Source: Prochlorococcus sp. AG-418-I20
Lineage (GTDB): Bacteria; Cyanobacteriota; Cyanobacteriia; PCC-6307; Cyanobiaceae
Direction of reading: 5' to 3'
NCBI GenBank assembly: GCA_003214175.1
Contig: QCLZ01000001.1
Span: 124,001 to 188,000, forward strand
Length of the DNA stretch: 64,000 nucleotides
The translations under genes and the position numbers were made by a program. The first letter of the stretch is position 1, and each line of letters opens with the position of its first letter. Below, in pieces: positions 1 through 8,674 of this stretch. The notes under the pieces were generated by a model that saw only the letters and a list, made by a program, of their open reading frames with translations, was not told where the DNA came from and did not search any database.

Positions 1-555
1 ACCTCAGATGAGTGGATCAAACTCGCATTATCTAATCCAATAGATATTCTTATTGACCATGCTCATTGTGAAAGAAAAGCAGCAGGAGTAGCTATTCAAT
101 TGATGTTTAGATATCCATCAGAACCAAATCTGGCAGAAGTTCTAAGTCCAATAGCGAGAGAGGAATTAGAGCATTTTGAAAAAATACTTTATTTTTTAAA
201 GGACCTTGGACATTCTCTTGAGTCCTTAAAACCGCCTCCATATGGAGCTGAATTGTCCAAGAATATAAGAAAGGAAGAGCCTAATAGAATGCTTGATAGT
301 TTCTTAATAGCAGGACTTATTGAAGCAAGAAGTCATGAAAGATTAAGCTTACTTGCGCTGAATTCTGAAGATAAATCGTTTAAATCCCTTTATGAGTCTC
401 TGCTTGAGAGTGAGGCAAGACATTTTGGAGTTTACTTGAAACTAGCGCAAACTAAATTCTCTAAAAATCAAACTTTCAAAAGGTTAGAGGAATTGTCTGA
501 AATTGAGTCAGCAATACTGGACGAAACTTTTATGATGCCAAGAGTACATAGCTAA
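1..555 (+). CDS. miaE: tRNA 2-methylthio-N6-isopentenyl adenosine-37 hydroxylase (MiaE family), 5'-truncated by window edge
   Basis: The frame is open from base 1 without a start, so the N-terminus lies outside the window; 184 codons are visible. The protein has the ferritin-like di-iron pattern of MiaE: a Glu in CERKAAG near the beginning, then EELEHF, EARSHE and SEARHF, which supply the Glu and E-x-x-H ligands. MiaE hydroxylates the isoprenoid side chain of modified A37 in tRNAs reading U-starting codons. It is followed after 16 bases by cobI on the same strand. Family assignment is firm from the motif spacing. The exact substrate (ms2i6A) is inferred from the family. Confidence 0.88.
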   Translation, partial: TSDEWIKLALSNPIDILIDHAHCERKAAGVAIQLMFRYPSEPNLAEVLSPIAREELEHFEKILYFLKDLGHSLESLKPPPYGAELSKNIRKEEPNRMLDSFLIAGLIEARSHERLSLLALNSEDKSFKSLYESLLESEARHFGVYLKLAQTKFSKNQTFKRLEELSEIESAILDETFMMPRVHS

Positions 556-571
556 AGTTAATAAAATAAAA

Positions 572-1327
572 ATGATACTAAACAAGTTTTTAAGTTTACT
601 TAATCGATTTAAAACTGATTTGCCAAGATTCACCATCGTTGGTGTAGGCCCTGGAGATCCATCGCTTTTAACAATTGCTGCTGTGGAGGCAATAAAAAAT
701 GCGAAAGTTATAGCTTTTCCAATATCAGATGATAATAAAAAGAGTTTCGCTGCAGAAATAGTCAAAAAATATACCAAATTTAAAAAAAATATACCTATCA
801 TCTTTCCAATGGCTAGGAAGGATTTTGATCCTGATGAAATATGGTCTAATGCAGTAGAAAAAATTGTGAAATTTATAAAAAATGGTGAATCAGTTGTTTT
901 AATTTGTCTAGGAGATACCTCAATATTTGCAAGTTCTTCTAATATTTTGAGGATAATAAAGCAAAACTATCCAGAAATCATTACCAAAACCATACCTGGT
1001 ATTTCTTCTCTGTCAGCAACAGCAGCTTTGAATGATTTTGATTTAGTTAAAAAAGGTGAGACCTTGATAATTAAAGAATGCCCTTCTTCAAATTCAGAAT
1101 TAACATCCCTTATCAGGGAGAGTAGAGGAAATAAAACTGTTTTAGTAATTATGAAAGTTGGCAAAAAATGGAACTTAGTAAGAGAAATCTTAAAAAAAGA
1201 GGACATTATCAATAAATCACTTATAGCTTTAAGTGTTGGGATGCCTACTCAAATTATTCAATATGCATCTGAATATAAAAAGAACTTCATGCCTTATTTC
1301 TCTTTAATCTTAATAAGGTTTGAATAA
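572..1327 (+). CDS. cobI: precorrin-2 C20-methyltransferase
   Basis: A 251-aa protein of the tetrapyrrole (corrin/porphyrin) methylase family. The SAM-binding glycine motif VGVGPGDPSLLT is at about residues 24-35, followed by AFPIS, ICLGDTSIF and IPGISSLSA, all typical of CobI/CbiL, which adds the C20 methyl in cobalamin ring synthesis. It is ATG-started and its stop overlaps the next start by one base (TAATG). It fits B12-type corrinoid synthesis in this organism together with the CobT-like gene at 47986. CobI (aerobic) and CbiL (anaerobic, cobalt-loaded) cannot be told apart by reading alone; cyanobacteria are usually annotated CobI. Confidence 0.9.
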   Translation: MILNKFLSLLNRFKTDLPRFTIVGVGPGDPSLLTIAAVEAIKNAKVIAFPISDDNKKSFAAEIVKKYTKFKKNIPIIFPMARKDFDPDEIWSNAVEKIVKFIKNGESVVLICLGDTSIFASSSNILRIIKQNYPEIITKTIPGISSLSATAALNDFDLVKKGETLIIKECPSSNSELTSLIRESRGNKTVLVIMKVGKKWNLVREILKKEDIINKSLIALSVGMPTQIIQYASEYKKNFMPYFSLILIRFE

Positions 1328-1812
1328 TGAATAAAAAGGAAAATTTCTTAGGAAAACAATTTTCATGGCCAATATCTAAGAAACTATTATTCCTTGTTCT
1401 CGAAGATAAAGTTAGTGATGTTTTTGTTTGTGAATTGATCTGGGAAAGACTTTTTTACATTAGAGAAAAAAATACGGATAATTGGATTTCTAGTCAAATA
1501 ACTCCTGCTTATTGGTCAGAAAAATTCGTAAAAGCTCCTCAAATTATTTCAGAGCGAAAAGCATCAGTACATTTGACCCGATCAATTCCTAAGGAACACA
1601 AACAGGGATTGAAAAATTTTCTTAAATTTAAAGGCTATAAAATTAACGAACTTTATCCAAGAAGGACTAGAAGAGCAACCGCTGTAAATTGGTTAATTTA
1701 TTGGTCTATTGAGTCAAATTCTTTTTCCCTTAAAGAAGATAAGCTTCCTGCAGTCTCTTCTCCTTCTGTTAATCCAGCAATAGGACATTTAGGTGATCCA
1801 GAAATCAAATAA
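1327..1812 (+). CDS. DUF1823 family cyanobacterial protein
   Basis: A 161-aa protein matching the cyanobacterial DUF1823 family by its conserved core: CELIWERLFY, YWSEKF, VHLTRSIP, LKFKGYKI, then PRRTRRATAVNWLIYW. No catalytic motif or membrane segment is visible. The ATG overlaps the cobI stop by one base, so translation is probably coupled. The last 30 or so residues are Ser/Pro-rich and look like a disordered tail beyond the domain. Function is unknown. The RRTRRAT stretch is basic and could contact nucleic acid, but that is only a guess. Confidence 0.75.
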   Translation: MNKKENFLGKQFSWPISKKLLFLVLEDKVSDVFVCELIWERLFYIREKNTDNWISSQITPAYWSEKFVKAPQIISERKASVHLTRSIPKEHKQGLKNFLKFKGYKINELYPRRTRRATAVNWLIYWSIESNSFSLKEDKLPAVSSPSVNPAIGHLGDPEIK

Positions 1813-1884
1813 ATTTTTGAGTAATGTAAATGATTCTATTAAAGGTATAGTTGTAGTAGATACTACTTTCTTTGGAGAAAAGAA

Positions 1885-3258
1885 TTGATACTTCCTACAG
1901 TAGCAATTATTGGGAGACCAAACGTAGGGAAATCAACCTTAGTGAATCGTCTTTGCCAAAGTAATGATGCAATAGTGTTTGATAAACCAGGCGTTACAAG
2001 AGATAGAACTTATCAAAATGCTACATGGGGAGGAAAAGAATTTCAAATTATTGATACTGGAGGTTTGGTTTTTGATGATGATAGTGAATTTCTTCCTGAG
2101 ATACGAACGCAAGTTTTCTTGGCTTTGGAAGAAGCTTCACTTGCTTTACTTGTGGTAGATGGTAATCAGGGAGTTACTGATGGTGATTTATCAATAGCAA
2201 AATGGTTAAGAAACTCAAGTTGTAAAACAATTGTTGCTGTTAATAAATGTGAATCAACTACCCTTGGAATCTCTTTAGCTTCTGAGTTTTGGAAATTAGG
2301 GTTAGGAGAACCTTACCCTGTATCCGCTATTCATGGTTCGGGTACTGGGGATCTTTTGGATCTTGTTATTGGCGAACTTCCTGAAAATAATATGCAGGAT
2401 GAAGAAGAAAAGATAATGATGTCTATTATTGGTAGGCCAAATGTTGGTAAATCTAGCTTGTTAAATTCAATTTCTGGAGAAAAAAGAGCAATAGTTAGTG
2501 ATATTAGTGGAACAACTACTGATTCAATAGATACTCTCATAAAGAAAGGCGATCATCAATGGAAAATTGTTGATACTGCAGGGATTAGAAGAAAGAAGAA
2601 TGTTAAATATGGAACTGAATTCTTTGGTATTAATAGGGCTTTCAAATCTATTGATAGAAGTGATGTTTGTGTATTGGTTATAGATGCTACAGATGGAGTA
2701 ACTGATCAAGACCAGAAGTTAGCAGGGAGGGTAGAAGAACAAGGCAGAGCTTGTATAATTGTAGTTAATAAATGGGATCTTATAGAAAAAAATAGCTCAA
2801 CAATATATCAAGTAGAGAAGGAACTTAGATCTAAACTTTATTTTTTACACTGGTCAAAAATGATTTTTATATCTGCCCTAACTGGACAAAGAGTTGACAA
2901 TATTTTTGAGCATGCTCTTAATGCTGTAAATCAGCATAGAAGAAGAGTTACAACATCTGTGGTTAATGAAGTGCTTAAAGAGTCTATTAGTTGGAAAAGT
3001 CCTCCAACCAAAAGAAGCGGGAAGCAAGGTAAGCTTTATTACGGTACTCAAGTCAAAAATAAACCTCCAACTTTCACTCTTTTTGTGAACGACCCTAAAT
3101 TATTTGGGATAACTTACAGAAGATATATTGAAAAGCAGATCAGATTAAATTTAGGCTTTGAGGGTACACCCCTTATCTTGCTTTGGAGAGGAAAACAGCA
3201 AAGAGCATTAAATAAAGAAGTCGAAAGGGAAAATATTGAGTTAATTCAAAAAGATTGA
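1885..3258 (+). CDS. der: ribosome assembly GTPase Der (EngA)
   Basis: A 457-aa double-GTPase. The first G domain has P-loop GRPNVGKST at residues 10-18, DTGG and NKCE. The second has GRPNVGKSS near residue 182, DTAG and NKWD. A KH-like C-terminal domain follows ([16 protein letters not shown], then the [18 protein letters not shown] region). Der acts in 50S subunit maturation. The start is TTG at 1885, chosen because it places the P-loop at the usual distance from the N-terminus and is preceded by GGAGAAA. Length matches the family. The stop overlaps the ATG of the next gene. Confidence 0.97.
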   Translation: MILPTVAIIGRPNVGKSTLVNRLCQSNDAIVFDKPGVTRDRTYQNATWGGKEFQIIDTGGLVFDDDSEFLPEIRTQVFLALEEASLALLVVDGNQGVTDGDLSIAKWLRNSSCKTIVAVNKCESTTLGISLASEFWKLGLGEPYPVSAIHGSGTGDLLDLVIGELPENNMQDEEEKIMMSIIGRPNVGKSSLLNSISGEKRAIVSDISGTTTDSIDTLIKKGDHQWKIVDTAGIRRKKNVKYGTEFFGINRAFKSIDRSDVCVLVIDATDGVTDQDQKLAGRVEEQGRACIIVVNKWDLIEKNSSTIYQVEKELRSKLYFLHWSKMIFISALTGQRVDNIFEHALNAVNQHRRRVTTSVVNEVLKESISWKSPPTKRSGKQGKLYYGTQVKNKPPTFTLFVNDPKLFGITYRRYIEKQIRLNLGFEGTPLILLWRGKQQRALNKEVERENIELIQKD

Positions 3259-4172
3259 TGAATATACTTACCAAATTTTCTGTTGGTCAATATGTTTATG
3301 GCAATAGAAGTTGGCTAAGAATAATAGATAGTAGATTAAAAATAATTATAGTGATGATATTTCTAATAACTCCAATTTGGGCTGGCCCTATATGGAGATT
3401 GAGTTTAGTAATTTGTTTACTATTAATCACTTTTTTAAGTTTATTGCCACTTAGAGTGTGGTGGAGATCATTGTGTTTTCTATCTTGCTTATCTTTATTA
3501 ATTGGATTTATATCATTAATTGCGTCTTCTGATATTCAATCAATAGATGGCTACTTAAGAGATCCTAATGAATTGCAAGTAGTAGTGGAAAACTATAAAC
3601 AATGGAATATTTTGCAAATTCCTTCTCAGAAGATATGGTTTATAAATTTTGGTCCTTATAACTTATCAAGAAAAGCATTTGAATTAGGAATTAAAACCTC
3701 CACTTTGATATTTACTGTGGTTCATAGTGTTAATTTGATGCTTTTAACTACATTGCAAGAAGATATTGTATGGGGATTAAGTTGGTTTCTGTATCCATTC
3801 ACGAAAATTGGATTACCAGTAAGTAAGTGGCTTTTTCAGTTATTAATTGCATTACGTTTTATTCCTTTAGTACAGGAAGAATTGCAAAATCTAATTAAAT
3901 CTGTGTCAGTTAGATCAATAAATATTCGTACTTTAGGATTTAAGAAAACATTTAATGTCTTTTTAATTTTAGTGGAAAGGCTATTTCAAAATATTTTCCT
4001 GAGAATTGATCAAGGAGCAGAATCATTGCTTTCAAAGAAAAAAATTATTATAAAAACGAATAGATTTAGGACTTCTCATCCTTCGAAATCCCTCAATGTA
4101 ATTTTTAATACAATATCGATATGTTTTATTTGCATAGCAATTTTCCTTAGAAAACTGTATGGTGCATTATAA
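3258..4172 (+). CDS. CbiQ/EcfT-like transmembrane transporter protein (T component type)
   Basis: A 304-aa integral membrane protein. Hydrophobic segments lie around residues 28-45, 47-65, 72-90 and 138-162, with a further one at the C-terminus. The family signature region includes RIIDSRLKI near the start and SVSVRSINIRTLG, resembling the arginine-containing coupling helices of energy-coupling factor (ECF) T proteins. The start used is ATG at 3258, overlapping the der stop as TGATG. No ECF ATPase or substrate-binding S protein is adjacent, so substrate and partners cannot be inferred here. Membrane location is certain; transporter role rests on family resemblance. Confidence 0.7.
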   Translation: MNILTKFSVGQYVYGNRSWLRIIDSRLKIIIVMIFLITPIWAGPIWRLSLVICLLLITFLSLLPLRVWWRSLCFLSCLSLLIGFISLIASSDIQSIDGYLRDPNELQVVVENYKQWNILQIPSQKIWFINFGPYNLSRKAFELGIKTSTLIFTVVHSVNLMLLTTLQEDIVWGLSWFLYPFTKIGLPVSKWLFQLLIALRFIPLVQEELQNLIKSVSVRSINIRTLGFKKTFNVFLILVERLFQNIFLRIDQGAESLLSKKKIIIKTNRFRTSHPSKSLNVIFNTISICFICIAIFLRKLYGAL

Positions 4173-4190
4173 ATAACATTATATTTAAGT

Positions 4191-4457
4191 TTGAGTTCTG
4201 AGCGTTATTTAAATCATCCAACATTTGGTATGTTGTATCAAGTCTCTCCTGGAAGTGATGGAAGAGATATTTATGCGACTTTATATGCACAAAAAATGTT
4301 TTTTTCGGTAGAGATTAGACAGAGAGAAGTTCTTTTTGAAGTAATACCTTATTTAGATGCACGTAATCAAGCAGAATTAAATCTTCAAAAAGCTAAAAGA
4401 AAAGGATCTGAAGAGCTGCCTAAATGGGAGAATTTATTTACACAAACTTTTTTATAA
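4191..4457 (+). CDS. pipX: PipX, PII- and NtcA-interacting coactivator
   Basis: An 88-aa protein with the PipX signature: YLNHPTFGMLY at the N-terminus, LYAQKMFF in the Tudor-like body, DARNQAELNL, and QTFL at the C-terminus. PipX binds either PII (GlnB) or the global nitrogen regulator NtcA according to 2-oxoglutarate level, and so tunes nitrogen-responsive transcription. The start is TTG at 4191. It is followed after 3 bases by pipY, the arrangement known from Synechococcus. Neither ntcA nor glnB is in the window. I saw no convincing NtcA box (GTA-N8-TAC) directly upstream. Confidence 0.93.
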   Translation: MSSERYLNHPTFGMLYQVSPGSDGRDIYATLYAQKMFFSVEIRQREVLFEVIPYLDARNQAELNLQKAKRKGSEELPKWENLFTQTFL

Positions 4458-4460
4458 AAG

Positions 4461-5096
4461 GTGTACTTATCAAATTATTTAAAAATAAAAAGTAAACTCC
4501 CTTCAAATGTAAAGATTCTTGCAGTTAGTAAAGGTTTTAAAAGTCAAGAAATAAAGACTATTCAAAATATAGGTCAGAATGATTTTGGCGAAAGCAAGTT
4601 TCAGGAAGCTTTTGAGAAACAATTGATTTTAAAAGACCTTCAACAAATAAAGTGGCATTTCATCGGACGAATACAAAGTAATAAAATTAGAAAGATAGTG
4701 CAGAATTTTAAATACATTCATTCAGTCGATTCATTAGAAAAGCTGCAAAAGATTTCTCATGTTTCATATGAAGAGAAGAAAAATCCATTAATAATGTTGC
4801 AGGTTAAGCTAAGTGATGACCCTAATAAAGGAGGTTTTAATCCTGAACTTTTAAAATTAAAATGGGGAGAAATTCAAGAATTGAAAAATATCACATTAAC
4901 TGGTTTAATGACCATTAACCCTAAGGGACTTAGCCCCAAAGAAAATTCAAAATTGTTTAAAAAATGTAGATCTCTCGCTGATTCACTGCAACTTCCAGAT
5001 TGCTCAATGGGTATGTCAGGCGATTGGCAGGAAGCAATTGACGCAGGATCGACTTGGTTAAGATTAGGATCATTAATTTTTGGAGCTAAATCCTAA
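4461..5096 (+). CDS. pipY: YggS-family PLP-binding homeostasis protein (PipY)
   Basis: A 211-aa protein with the alanine-racemase-like barrel of the YggS/PLPBP family. The PLP lysine is expected at K24 in ILAVSKGF, followed by FGESKFQE, WHFIGRIQSNK, IHSVDS, GLMTI and the C-terminal MGMSGDWQEAI and TWLRLGSLIFG. The family controls pyridoxal-phosphate supply and amino-acid balance without a clear catalytic reaction. The start is GTG at 4461, three bases after the pipX stop. That tight linkage supports the name PipY and a joint role with PipX in nitrogen/PLP balance. Confidence 0.93.
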   Translation: MYLSNYLKIKSKLPSNVKILAVSKGFKSQEIKTIQNIGQNDFGESKFQEAFEKQLILKDLQQIKWHFIGRIQSNKIRKIVQNFKYIHSVDSLEKLQKISHVSYEEKKNPLIMLQVKLSDDPNKGGFNPELLKLKWGEIQELKNITLTGLMTINPKGLSPKENSKLFKKCRSLADSLQLPDCSMGMSGDWQEAIDAGSTWLRLGSLIFGAKS

Positions 5097-5173
5097 TTAG
5101 TTATTATTTATGAATTTTTTATCTATTAACTTGCAGTAAAGTACAAGTAACGTTATCTAAGTATAAGTAGTTT

Positions 5174-5222
5174 ATTCATTTAAAGAATGAATTTATTACT
5201 TAAGGTCCCTAGGCCTTAGTAA
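5174..5222. promoter_or_regulatory. two adjacent hairpins in the sepF leader
   Basis: The 149-base gap between pipY and sepF holds two dyads close together. The first is ATTCATT / AATGAAT with a 5-base loop (5174-5192). The second is TAAGG / CCTTA (5201-5205 / 5214-5218), extended by TTAC / GTAA with one bulged base (about 5196-5222). No T-run follows the second one, so a simple terminator for pipY is not obvious. They could be a leader structure for sepF or an operator. Seen directly; function unknown. Confidence 0.35.
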
Positions 5223-5245
5223 TCAATTTCAAGAGGATTTAAAAG

Positions 5246-5821
5246 GTGTCACTTATTTCTAGATTAAAGGCAGTTGTCGCAGGTGATGAGTATCTCGATG
5301 ATGATTTTGATGAGTTGGATTATCCATTAGAAGATGAATTAAATGATATTAATGATTACAAGCACAACCAAAAAAATACAAATGCTCTTGCGAATTCAAA
5401 TCCATTCGATTTTATGAATAAAAACAGATCATCAAAAGTTGTTGGAATGCCTGGAATATCAAATTCATCTTCAGAAGTAAGTTTAATGGAACCAAGAAGT
5501 TTTGATGAGATGCCTCAAGCTATACAAGCATTAAGAGAGAGAAAAACTGTAATTCTTAATTTAACTATGATGGATCCCGATCAAGCACAAAGAGCGGTTG
5601 ATTTTATTGCTGGAGGTACATATGCAATTGATGGACATCAAGAGAGAGTGGGTGAAAGTATTTTTCTTTTTGCTCCAAGTTGTGTAAACGTAACTAGTTC
5701 TTCCCCGGATGAAGTTTCCCCCTCTTCTGGACCTAAAGATAATATTCCACAATATAGTTTGGGAAAAAATACTGCTCCTGAACCAGCATGGGGAAATTCA
5801 AAATTAAGTGCTTTTTCATGA
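5246..5821 (+). CDS. sepF: cell division protein SepF (YlmF/Cdv2)
   Basis: A 191-aa protein. The short amphipathic N-terminus [15 protein letters not shown] is typical of the SepF membrane-binding helix. An acidic disordered linker (residues 15-75, many D/E/N) follows, then the SepF domain at about 90-160 with [27 protein letters not shown] and IFLFAPS. SepF tethers FtsZ filaments to the membrane at the division site. The start is GTG at 5246, preceded by AGAGGA. In cyanobacteria the pipY-sepF-proC order is common. The C-terminal Ser/Pro-rich tail is variable in the family. Confidence 0.93.
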   Translation: MSLISRLKAVVAGDEYLDDDFDELDYPLEDELNDINDYKHNQKNTNALANSNPFDFMNKNRSSKVVGMPGISNSSSEVSLMEPRSFDEMPQAIQALRERKTVILNLTMMDPDQAQRAVDFIAGGTYAIDGHQERVGESIFLFAPSCVNVTSSSPDEVSPSSGPKDNIPQYSLGKNTAPEPAWGNSKLSAFS

Positions 5822-5828
5822 TTAATCT

Positions 5829-6641
5829 GTGACTGATAAAATTGCCATTATTGGTTTTGGAAATATTGCAAATGCTATAATTACTCCACTATTAGAAAAA
5901 AACTTAATTCAGCCAGAGAATGTTTATTGTGTTGTAAAGTCAAAAAAAAGTTTAGAAAATATAAGAAAAAATTATAAACATAACATAAACGTCTATGAAT
6001 CTAGTTCTAAAGATTCAAACAAAATTTGGGATTGCCAAGTTAAACTTCTCTCGGTAAAACCTCAGCATTTTAAAGATATAATTGAGCCAGATATTTTAAA
6101 AACTAAGGATAATTTATTAGTTTCGATTCTTGCTGGAATCTCAATAGAAAGTCTTACTCAGAAATTTCCTAACCATAAAATTGCGAGAGTCGTTACTAAT
6201 ATTCCAATAACTGTTGGGAAGGGTTTAACAGGAATTGCTTGCGGAGAAAATCTTACAAAAGATGAAAAGCAAGTGACAAAAAATTTATTTGAAAATTCTA
6301 GTAAAGTATATGAATTTAGTGAAGATTATCTTGATATATTTTTAGCATTAACTTCATCAGGCCCTGCTATTATTGCTTTAATTATAGAAGCATTAAGTGA
6401 TGGTGGGTTGAGCGGTGGATTACCAAAAAATCTTTCAGAAGAACTTGCAATGGAGATGATATTAGGAACTATATGTTTAATAAAAGAAAAAAAAATAACA
6501 ACTTCTGAACTTAAAAATTTAGTTACCTCCCCAGGAGGAACGACTATTTCTGCTTTAAGGGTTTTAGAAAAAAAAAGTATAAGGTCAGCATTAATTGAAT
6601 CAATAGTTTCAGCTTGCAACCGAAGTAAAGAGTTTAGTTAG
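5829..6641 (+). CDS. proC: pyrroline-5-carboxylate reductase
   Basis: A 270-aa enzyme of proline synthesis reducing 1-pyrroline-5-carboxylate with NAD(P)H. The dinucleotide-binding motif IAIIGFGNIANAII is at residues 5-18. The middle has LLSVKPQHF, LAGIS and VVTNIPITVGKG. The C-terminal dimer domain carries ALTSSGPA and VTSPGGTTISALRVLE, the family signature. The start is GTG at 5829, 7 bases after the sepF stop. The 3' end overlaps the stop of the convergent glycosyltransferase gene by four bases, leaving no intergenic terminator. Confidence 0.96.
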   Translation: MTDKIAIIGFGNIANAIITPLLEKNLIQPENVYCVVKSKKSLENIRKNYKHNINVYESSSKDSNKIWDCQVKLLSVKPQHFKDIIEPDILKTKDNLLVSILAGISIESLTQKFPNHKIARVVTNIPITVGKGLTGIACGENLTKDEKQVTKNLFENSSKVYEFSEDYLDIFLALTSSGPAIIALIIEALSDGGLSGGLPKNLSEELAMEMILGTICLIKEKKITTSELKNLVTSPGGTTISALRVLEKKSIRSALIESIVSACNRSKEFS

Positions 6642-7804
6642 CTTTTGAATTTATCTTTTAATTCGATATAAACTTTCTCAAGAGAATCTATATTTTTAGT
6701 AATTGTATATTTCTCAAGTACTCGATTTCTAGCTTTACCCCCAAGATATTTTGTAAATGAAGGGTGTTCTACCAGTATGGGTATTATCGTTTTCAATTGT
6801 GTAGAAACATTATCAGTTGAAATCACTATTCCTGCTCCATTATCTAAAACCTCGCCGTCAGCGCCAGCATCTGTTGCTACACATGCAGTACCAGTTGACA
6901 TTGCTTCTAATAGTGACAAAGATAAGCCCTCTACTAAACTTGGCAAGAGAAATACTTCTGCTATTTGCATTATCGCTACCCTAGTTTCTAAATCTAATTC
7001 GGGCCCCCACCAAATCAATTTATCTTCATTGAGGTTAGAAAAACTATTTTCAAGTGTTGGTTTCATTGGTCCATCTCCAACAATTACTAACTTACAATTA
7101 TTCTTTTTTGTTTGCCGCCAAGAACGTAAAAGTTCTTCGACGTTTTTCTCATTTGCAATCCTTCCCATATATAAAAAGATTCTTTCATCTCCTAATTTGT
7201 TTTTTACCTGATCATATTTTTTATTTCTTTCGCAAAAAGGTTTCCAAATATTTTCATTAACTCCGTTTGGAATAATTATTTGTTTTTCTTTAGTTACTCC
7301 AAGTTTCTCAAGAAAAATTTTTTGAAGTTCTGAAAAAACTATTATCTTATCGAACTTAGCTAGAGAGGGAGCATATAGTTGATATGTTAATTGTTGAGTG
7401 CTCGCAGTTAAACTTCTGTTTTTAGCATCAAATGCTGGATGAAATGTTCCTATAAGTGGGACATTAATTTCATTACAGAGCTCTGGAAGTTTAAAGTCTA
7501 AAGGAGATAAGGTTAGACTGGCATGTACTATATCTGGTTTTAATCTTACTAATGATAGTCTTAACTCTTTTTCTGCTCTTGGAGAGGGTATTGTATAGAC
7601 TTGGGACTTAATTAAATATGGGAGACTGACTTCAGGATCATTTGCTAGGAATAATGGACTTGATGAATTTGAATTAGAGGGATTATCGAAATGAATGAAA
7701 CTTATTCTATGCCCTCTAGCCTTCAATTCCTCAGTGGTTGAGTTCCCATAGGTAACATTTCCACAAAAAGGAGATTTTTTACCTAACCAGGCAATATGAA
7801 CCAC
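6638..7804 (-). CDS. GT4-type glycosyltransferase (group 1)
   Basis: A 388-aa two-domain GT-B glycosyltransferase. The N-terminal domain begins MVHIAWLGKKSPFCGNVTY and has a LIGTFHPAFD loop. The C-terminal domain has IIPNGVNENIW, FLYMGRIANEKNVEELL, LVIVGDGP and the donor-binding LPSLVEGLSLSLLEAMSTGTACVATDAGADGEVL region (E-x7-E type). It is probably soluble or peripheral. In cyanobacteria, GT4 proteins include the glycolipid synthases SqdX and DgdA. From the N-terminus I suspect a glycolipid (possibly digalactolipid) role, but I cannot prove it from sequence alone. The start is GTG at 7804. Confidence 0.8.
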   Translation of the reverse strand: MVHIAWLGKKSPFCGNVTYGNSTTEELKARGHRISFIHFDNPSNSNSSSPLFLANDPEVSLPYLIKSQVYTIPSPRAEKELRLSLVRLKPDIVHASLTLSPLDFKLPELCNEINVPLIGTFHPAFDAKNRSLTASTQQLTYQLYAPSLAKFDKIIVFSELQKIFLEKLGVTKEKQIIIPNGVNENIWKPFCERNKKYDQVKNKLGDERIFLYMGRIANEKNVEELLRSWRQTKKNNCKLVIVGDGPMKPTLENSFSNLNEDKLIWWGPELDLETRVAIMQIAEVFLLPSLVEGLSLSLLEAMSTGTACVATDAGADGEVLDNGAGIVISTDNVSTQLKTIIPILVEHPSFTKYLGGKARNRVLEKYTITKNIDSLEKVYIELKDKFKS

Positions 7805-7888
7805 ATTAATGTAATGAACTATTTATTAAGTTACCAGTCAAAGTACCCCAGTTCATAATGCTAGAATTTTTAAGGGGTTCATAAAATG

Positions 7889-8674
7889 CTAATTATATAA
7901 TTCTCTTAACATTTTTAGTGAAGATAGATCTTTCTCTAATTGAGTTGAGATCCAAGTTTCAATAATAAATAATATTTTAAGCCAAACTTTTTTAGGTCCT
8001 AACAATTCTCCATTCGATTTTATTGGTAATTCAGGGAAAAGAAGTCTCTGTAATAAAGCAACTTCAGATGCATTTATTTTTAGGTTACTTTGAATATCTT
8101 CGATTAATGAAAACCCTTCACTAGGTAAAAAATAACAATTCCATTCCCAATTTCCTAATGGCGGAATAATAGCCTCTCCAGTTTTACAGCAATGATGTAT
8201 TGGTAAATTAATACCTCCAATTGCTAATAAATGGATTAAAGATTGAATACTCATTGAGAGCATTTTAATATCTTCTTCTTTAGATTCTTTATATAAATAA
8301 ATCCTATCTAAATGTGCAAGAACACAAGATAAATAGTTTTGTTGTTGGTCATTATTTCCTACCAATAAAAATGTTAATTCAGTAATTGCTTGTGCAGCTG
8401 CAAGACATTCAATATTTTTCCCTAGACCAGAATAGCTTTTTAATATTTTAATTTGACGTACAGATTTAAGATTTCTTTTGCCAAAAATTTGCAAACTTAA
8501 ATATGTTAAGGGAGTAGCTGCTGCCAGACTACTTTTTGGACGCCTAGCACCAGGTGCCGCTAATCGAATGATCCCTTGCACATCGGTGAGGATAGTTATT
8601 AATCTATCGTTTTCGCCTAATGGAGAAGCTTTAATACAGAGACCTTCCAGCCTGCACTCACCAGAACCAGACAT
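7889..8674 (-). CDS. recO: DNA repair protein RecO
   Basis: A 261-aa protein with the RecO N-terminal OB fold (GLCIKASPLGENDRLITILT, then AAPGARRPKSSLAAATPLTYL) and the helical C-terminal domain with a Cys pair region (HHCCKTGEAI). RecO works with RecF and RecR to load RecA on SSB-coated DNA. The ATG at 8674 directly abuts the stop of the upstream deoC-like gene, so the two are almost certainly co-transcribed and translationally coupled. Length fits the family. Confidence 0.92.
   Translation of the reverse strand: MSGSGECRLEGLCIKASPLGENDRLITILTDVQGIIRLAAPGARRPKSSLAAATPLTYLSLQIFGKRNLKSVRQIKILKSYSGLGKNIECLAAAQAITELTFLLVGNNDQQQNYLSCVLAHLDRIYLYKESKEEDIKMLSMSIQSLIHLLAIGGINLPIHHCCKTGEAIIPPLGNWEWNCYFLPSEGFSLIEDIQSNLKINASEVALLQRLLFPELPIKSNGELLGPKKVWLKILFIIETWISTQLEKDLSSLKMLRELYN

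Noticed and set aside
4140-4195. NtcA box upstream of pipX
   Set aside because: GTA-N8-TAT is found but not GTA-N8-TAC, and the site lies inside the end of the preceding gene. Too weak.
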